Source of the DNA: Micromussa lordhowensis | Taxonomy: Eukaryota; Cnidaria; Anthozoa; Scleractinia; Lobophylliidae | Length of the DNA: 64,000 nucleotides | Direction of reading: 5' to 3' | Assembly (NCBI GenBank): GCA_964020085.1 | Contig: OZ026603.1 | Location: 5,646,546-5,710,545 of the forward strand | Shown: positions 59,623 to 64,000 of the stretch, one piece after another | How positions within the stretch are numbered: position 1 is the stretch's first letter | Layout of the letters: each line of letters starts with the position of its first letter | Position numbers and translations under genes: made by a program | Notes under the pieces: generated by a model | Databases searched by the model: none | What the model was told of the DNA's origin: nothing | Seen by the model: only the letters and a program-made list of their open reading frames with translations

Positions 59623-62600
59623 AGAACATGATGGCATTGGCGCCAGGGTGTTTTTTTTGGCCTTCTTTTTGTGGTAGTTTCCCCTGGTCCCAACTTTGCA
59701 GAATTTCAGAAAACGCGCGCTGCGGGTCCCCTTGGCAAATTTGACATAGCTCGGCTTCACGGGCACTTTAAGAGGCGCGGTTTGCAGCAAAATGTTGTGC
59801 TAGGTTGGCACTTTAAGGAAATTCTAGTTAGAACATGATGGCATTGGCGCCAGGGTGTTTTTTCTGGCCTTCTTTTTGCAGTAGTTTCCCCTGGTCCCAA
59901 CTTTGCAGAATTTCAGAAAACGCGCGCTGGGGGTCCCCTTGGCAAATTTGACATAGCTCGGCTTCACGGGCACTTTAAGAGGCGCGGTTTGCAGCAAAAT
60001 GTTCTGCTAGGTTGGCACTTTAAGGAAATCCTAGTTAGAACATGATGGCATTGGCGCCAGGGTGTTTTTTCTGGCCTTCTTTTTGCAGTAGTTTCCCCTG
60101 GTCCCAACTTTGCAGAATTTCAGAAAACGCGCGCTGGGGGTCCCCTTAGCAAATTTGACATAGCTCGGCTTCACGGGCACTTTAAGAGGCGCGGTTTGCA
60201 GCAAAATGTTCTGCTAGGTTGGCACTTTAAGGAAATTCTAGTTAGAACATGATGGCATCGGCGCCAGGGTGTTTTTTCTGGCCTTCTTTTTGCAGTAGTT
60301 TCCCCTGGTCCCAACTTTGCAGAATTTCAGAAAATGCGCGCTGGGGGTCCCCTTGGCAAATTTGAAATAGCTCGGCTTCACGGGCACTTTAAGAGGCGCG
60401 GTTTGCAGCAAAATGTTCTGCTAGGTTGGCACTTGAAGGAAATGCTAGTTAGAACATGATGGCATTGGCGCCAGGGTGTTTTTTGTGGCCTTCTTTTTGC
60501 AGTAGTTTCCCCTAGTCCCAACTTTGCAGAATTTCAGAAAACGCGCGCTGGGGGTCCCCTTGGCAAATTTGACATAGCTCGGCTTCACGGGCACTTTAAG
60601 AGGCGCGGTTTGCAGCAAAAAGTTCTGCTAGGTTGGCACTTTAAGGAAATCCCAGTTAGAACATGATGGCATTGGCGCCAGGGTGTTTTTTGTGGCCTTC
60701 TTTTTGCAGTAGTTTCCCCTGGTCCCAACTTTGCAGAATTTCAGAAAACGCGCGCTGGGGGTCCCCTTGGCAAATTTGACATAGCTCGGCTTCACGGGCA
60801 CTTTAAGAGGCGCGGTTTGCAGCAAAATGTTTTGCTAGGTTGGCACTTCAAGGAAATGCTAGTTAGAACATGACGGCATTGGCGCCAGGGTGTTTTTTTT
60901 GGCCTTCTTTTTGCAGTAGTTTCCCCTGGTCCCAACTTTGCAGAATTTCAGAAAACGCGCGCTGGGGGTCCCCTTGGCAAATTTGACATAGCTCGGCTTC
61001 ACGGGCACTTTAAGATGCGCGGTTTGCAGCAAAATGTTTTCCTAGGTTGGCACTTTAAGGAAATGCTAGTTAGAACATGATGGCATTGGCGCCAGGGTGT
61101 TTTTTCTGGCCTTCTTTTTGCAGTAGTTTCCCCTGGTCCCAACTTTGCAGAATTTCAGAAAACGCGCGCTGGGGGTCCCCTTGGCAAATTTGACATAGCT
61201 CGGCTTCACGGGCACTTTAAGAGGCGCGGTTTGCAGCAAAATGTTTTGCTAGGTTGGCACTTTAAGGAAATCTTAGTTAGAACATGATGGCATTGGCGCC
61301 AGGGTGTTTTTTCTGGCCTTTTTTTTGTGGTAGTTTCCCCTGGTCCCAACTTTGCAGAATTTCAGAAAACGCGCGCTGGGGGTCCCCTTGGCAAATTTGA
61401 CATAGCTCGGCTTCACGGGCACTTTAAGAGGCGCGGTTTGCAGCAAAATGTTCTGCTAGGTTGGAACTTTAAGGAAATTGTAGTTAGAACATGGTGGCAT
61501 CGGCGCCAGGGTGTTTTTTCTGGCCTTCTTTTTGCAGTAGTTTCCCTGGTCCCAACTTTGCAGAATTTCAGAAAACGCGCGCTGGGGGTCCCCTTGGCAA
61601 ATTTGACATAGCTCGGCTTCACGGGCACTTTAAGAGGCGCGGTTTGCAGCAAAATGTTCTGCTAGGTTGGCACTTGAAGGAAATCCTAGTTAAAACATGA
61701 TGGCATTGGCGCCAGGGTGTTTTTTCTGGCCTTCTTTTTGCAGTAGTTTCCCCTGGTCCCAACTTTGCAGAATTTCAGAAAACGCGCGCTGGGGGTCCCC
61801 TTGGCAAATTTGACATAGCTCGGCTTCACGGGCACTTTAAGAGGCGCGGTTTGCAGCAAAAAGTTCTGCTAGGTTGGCACTTTAAGGAAATGCTAGTTAG
61901 AACATGATGGCATTGGCGCCAGGGTGTTTTTTCTGGCCTTCTTTTTGCAGTAGTTTCCCCTGGTCCCAACTTTGCAGAATTTCAGAAAACGCGCGCTGGG
62001 GGTCCCCTTGGCAAATTTGACATAGCTCGGCTTCACGGGCACTTTAAGAGGCGCGGTTTGCAGCAAAATGTTTTGCTAGGTTGGCACTTCAAGGAATTTC
62101 TAGTTAGAACATGATGGCATTGGCGCCAGGGTGTTTTTTCTGGCCTTCTTTTTGCAGTAGTTTCCCCTGGTCCCAACTTTGCAGAATTTCAGAAAACGCG
62201 CGCTGGGGGTCTCCTTGGCAAATTTGACATAGCTCGGCTTCACGGGCACTTTAAGAGGCGCGGTTTGCAGCAAAATGTTCTGCTAGGTTGGCACTTTAAG
62301 GAAATTTTAGTTAGAACATGATGGCATTGGCGCCAGGGTGTTTTTTCTGGCCTTCTTTTTGTGGTAGTTTCCCCTGGTCCCAACTTTGCAGAATTTCAGA
62401 AAACGCGCGCTGGGGGTCCCCTTGGCAAATTTGACATAGCTCGGCTTCACGGGCACTTTAAGAGGCGCGGTTTGCAGCAAAATGTTCTGCTAGGTTGGCA
62501 CTTGAAGGAAATTCTAGTTAGAACATGATGGCATTGGCGCCAGGGTGTTTTTTGTGGCGTTCTTTTTGCAGTAGTTTCCCCTAGTCCCAACTTTGCAGAA

Positions 62601-64000
62601 TTTCAGAAAACGCGCGCTGGGGGTCCCCTTGGCAAATTTGACATAGCTCGGCTTCACGGGCACTTTAAGAGGCGCGGTTTGCAGCAAAAAGTTCTGCTAG
62701 GTTGGCACTTTAAGGAAATCTCAGTTAGAACATGATGGCATTGGCGCCAGGGTGTTTTTTTCTGGCCTTCTTTTTGCAGTAGTTTCCCCTGGTCCCAACT
62801 TTGCAGAATTTCAGAAAACGCGCGCTGGGGGTCCCCTTGGCAAATTTGACATAGCTCGGCTTCACGGGCACTTTAAGAGGCGCGGTTTGCAGCAAAATGT
62901 TTTGCTAGGTTGGCACTTTAAGGAAATCCTAGTTAGAACATGATGGCATTGGCGCCAGGGTGTTTTTTTTGGCCTTCTTTTTGCAGTAGTTTCCCCTGGT
63001 CCCAACTTTGCAGAATTTCAGAAAACGCGCGCTGGGGGTCCCCTTGGCAAATTTGACATAGCTCGGCTTCACGGGCACTTTAAGATGCGCGGTTTGCAGC
63101 AAAATGTTTTCCTAGGTTGGCACTTTAAGGAAATGCTAGTTACAACATGATGGCATTGGCGCCAGGGTGTTTTTTCTGGCCTTCTTTTTGCAGTAGTTTC
63201 CCCTGGTCCCAACTTTGCAGAATTTCAGAAAACGCGCGCTGGGGGTCCCCTTGGCAAATTTGACATAGCTCGGCTTCACGGGCACTTTAAGAGGCGCGGT
63301 TTGCAGCAAAATGTTGTGCTAGGTTGGCACTTTAAGGAAATCTTAGTTAGAACATGATGGCATTGGCGCCAGGGTGTTTTTTCTGGCCTTTTTTTTGTGG
63401 TAGTTTCCCCTGGTCCCAACTTTGCAGAATTTCAGAAAACGCGCGCTGGGGGTCCCCTTGGCAAATTTGACATAGCTCGGCTTCACGGGCACTTTAAGAG
63501 GCGCGGTTTGCAGCAAAATGTTCTGCTAGGTCGGAACTTTAAGGAAATTTTAGTTAGAACATGATGGCATCGGCGCCAGGGTGTTTTTTCTGGCCTTCTT
63601 TTTGCAGTAGTTTCCCCTGGTCCCAACTTTGCAGAATTTCAGAAAACGCGCGCTGGGGGTCCCCTTGGCAAATTTGACATAGCTCGGCTTCACGGGCACT
63701 TTAAGATGCGCGGTTTGCAGCAAAATGTTCTGCTAGGTTGGCACTTCAAGGAAATGCTAGTTAAAACATGATGGCATTGGCGCCAGGGTGTTTTTTCTGG
63801 CCTTCTTTTTGCAGTAGTTTCCCCTGGTCCCAACTTTGCAGAATTTCAGAAAACGCGCGCTGGGGGTCCCCTTGGCAAATTTGACATAGCTCGGCTTCAC
63901 GGGCACTTTAAGGGGCGCGGTTTGCAGCAAAATGTTTTGCTAGGTTGGCACTTTAAGGAAATCTTAGTTAGAACATGATGGCATTGGCGCCAGGGTGTTT
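59623..64000. repeat. 45-mer higher-order repeat, copy 2, rearranged and cut by the window edge
   Basis: There are 21 full monomers plus a partial one. Three monomers (59623-60243) match 50316-50936 at offset 9307. The monomer at 50937 has no counterpart. 60244-62934 matches 51144-53834 at offset 9100. From 62935 the order matches 57769 onward (offset 5166, becoming 5175 after the 9-base deletion in copy 1). Relative to copy 1, copy 2 therefore lacks 1 + 19 monomers in the part visible here. The 19-monomer jump occurs at a T7 monomer (62727) that matches both 53627 and 57561. Confidence 0.87.
63970..64000 (+). repeat. Partial monomer at right edge (31 bases)
   Basis: This is the 310th monomer, truncated by the window end inside the GGGTGTTT stretch. 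Its start at 63970 is 6 bases later than exact 207-bp spacing predicts, which equals the sum of all length variants counted (+25 -10 -9). Confidence 0.97.

Larger units (their letters stand above)
1..64000. repeat. 207-bp satellite DNA array, 309 full monomers
   Basis: The whole window is a head-to-tail array of one ~207 bp monomer. I tracked the start motif AGAACATGATGG (or its A/C variants at base 2) from base 1 to base 63970. 309 complete units fit, all on the same strand. Twenty-five are 208 bp, ten are 206 bp, one is 198 bp and the rest are 207 bp. No unrelated sequence interrupts the array and no inverted monomer was seen. G+C is about 50% (103 of 207 in the consensus), with 8 CpG per monomer. 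Such arrays are known from eukaryotic centromeres and other heterochromatin; I infer that setting here but the sequence alone does not prove it. The array continues past both window edges. The monomer is not one I recognise, so the organism is left open. Confidence 0.97.

Noticed and set aside
1..64000. CRISPR array
   Set aside because: The units are contiguous and ~207 bp long, with no unique spacers between short repeats and no cas genes.
1..64000. Transposable element or LTR embedded in the array
   Set aside because: No segment departs from the monomer consensus, and there are no terminal repeats, target-site duplications or coding domains.
1..64000. rDNA intergenic spacer subrepeats
   Set aside because: No rRNA gene, promoter or terminator sequence appears in 64 kb, and spacer subrepeat blocks are normally only a few kb between genes.

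Overview
This window is one uninterrupted satellite DNA array. By hand count it holds 309 complete head-to-tail copies of a ~207 bp monomer (about 50% G+C) plus a 31-base partial copy at the right edge. All copies lie in the same orientation. I saw no gene, RNA gene, transposon, CRISPR array, telomeric repeat or unique sequence anywhere. The recurrent 60-95 codon open frames on both strands are by-products of the repeated DNA and are not annotated as genes.

A homogeneous tandem array of nucleosome-scale monomers with nested multi-monomer repeats is typical of eukaryotic heterochromatin (centromeric, pericentromeric, subtelomeric or a chromosome knob). I do not recognise the monomer and cannot name a species. 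Its length differs from human alpha satellite (171 bp), mouse major and minor satellites (234 and 120 bp), Arabidopsis (~178 bp), rice CentO (155 bp) and maize CentC (156 bp). Centromere function is a hypothesis only.

Monomer length is very stable. 273 of 309 copies are exactly 207 bp; 25 are +1, 10 are -1 and one is -9. These add to +6, which matches the observed drift of the last monomer start (63970). Most indels sit in a T-rich tract, and many are shared between copies of larger duplications.

The window has no single higher-order repeat (HOR). It is a patchwork of local ones, each with its own diagnostic variants: 1-7659 (8-mer, 1656 bp); 7660-13667 (831 bp, 5-mer 1035 bp, dimer 414 bp); 13668-21748 (13-mer 2694 bp and an apparently perfect 7-mer 1450 bp); 21749-28163 (18-mer 3725 bp, trimer 621 bp); 28164-41825 (trimer, 4-mer 828 bp, 16-mer 3312 bp present about 2.9 times); 41826-47207 (10-mer, dimer, trimer); 47208-50315 (5-mer-spaced pair); 50316-64000 (45-mer of 9307 bp, second copy rearranged and cut by the window edge).

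Monomer positions below are numbered with 1 = the first base of AGAACATGATGG; window base 1 is also monomer base 1. The sequence features most worth following are a C/T variant at monomer position 175 that makes or breaks a perfect 7-bp-arm dyad, a nearly invariant core at 71-98 beside a variable stretch at 171-207, a second dyad created by G100A only in copies between about 29.0 and 46.8 kb, and duplication breakpoints that can be placed inside near-identical monomers.
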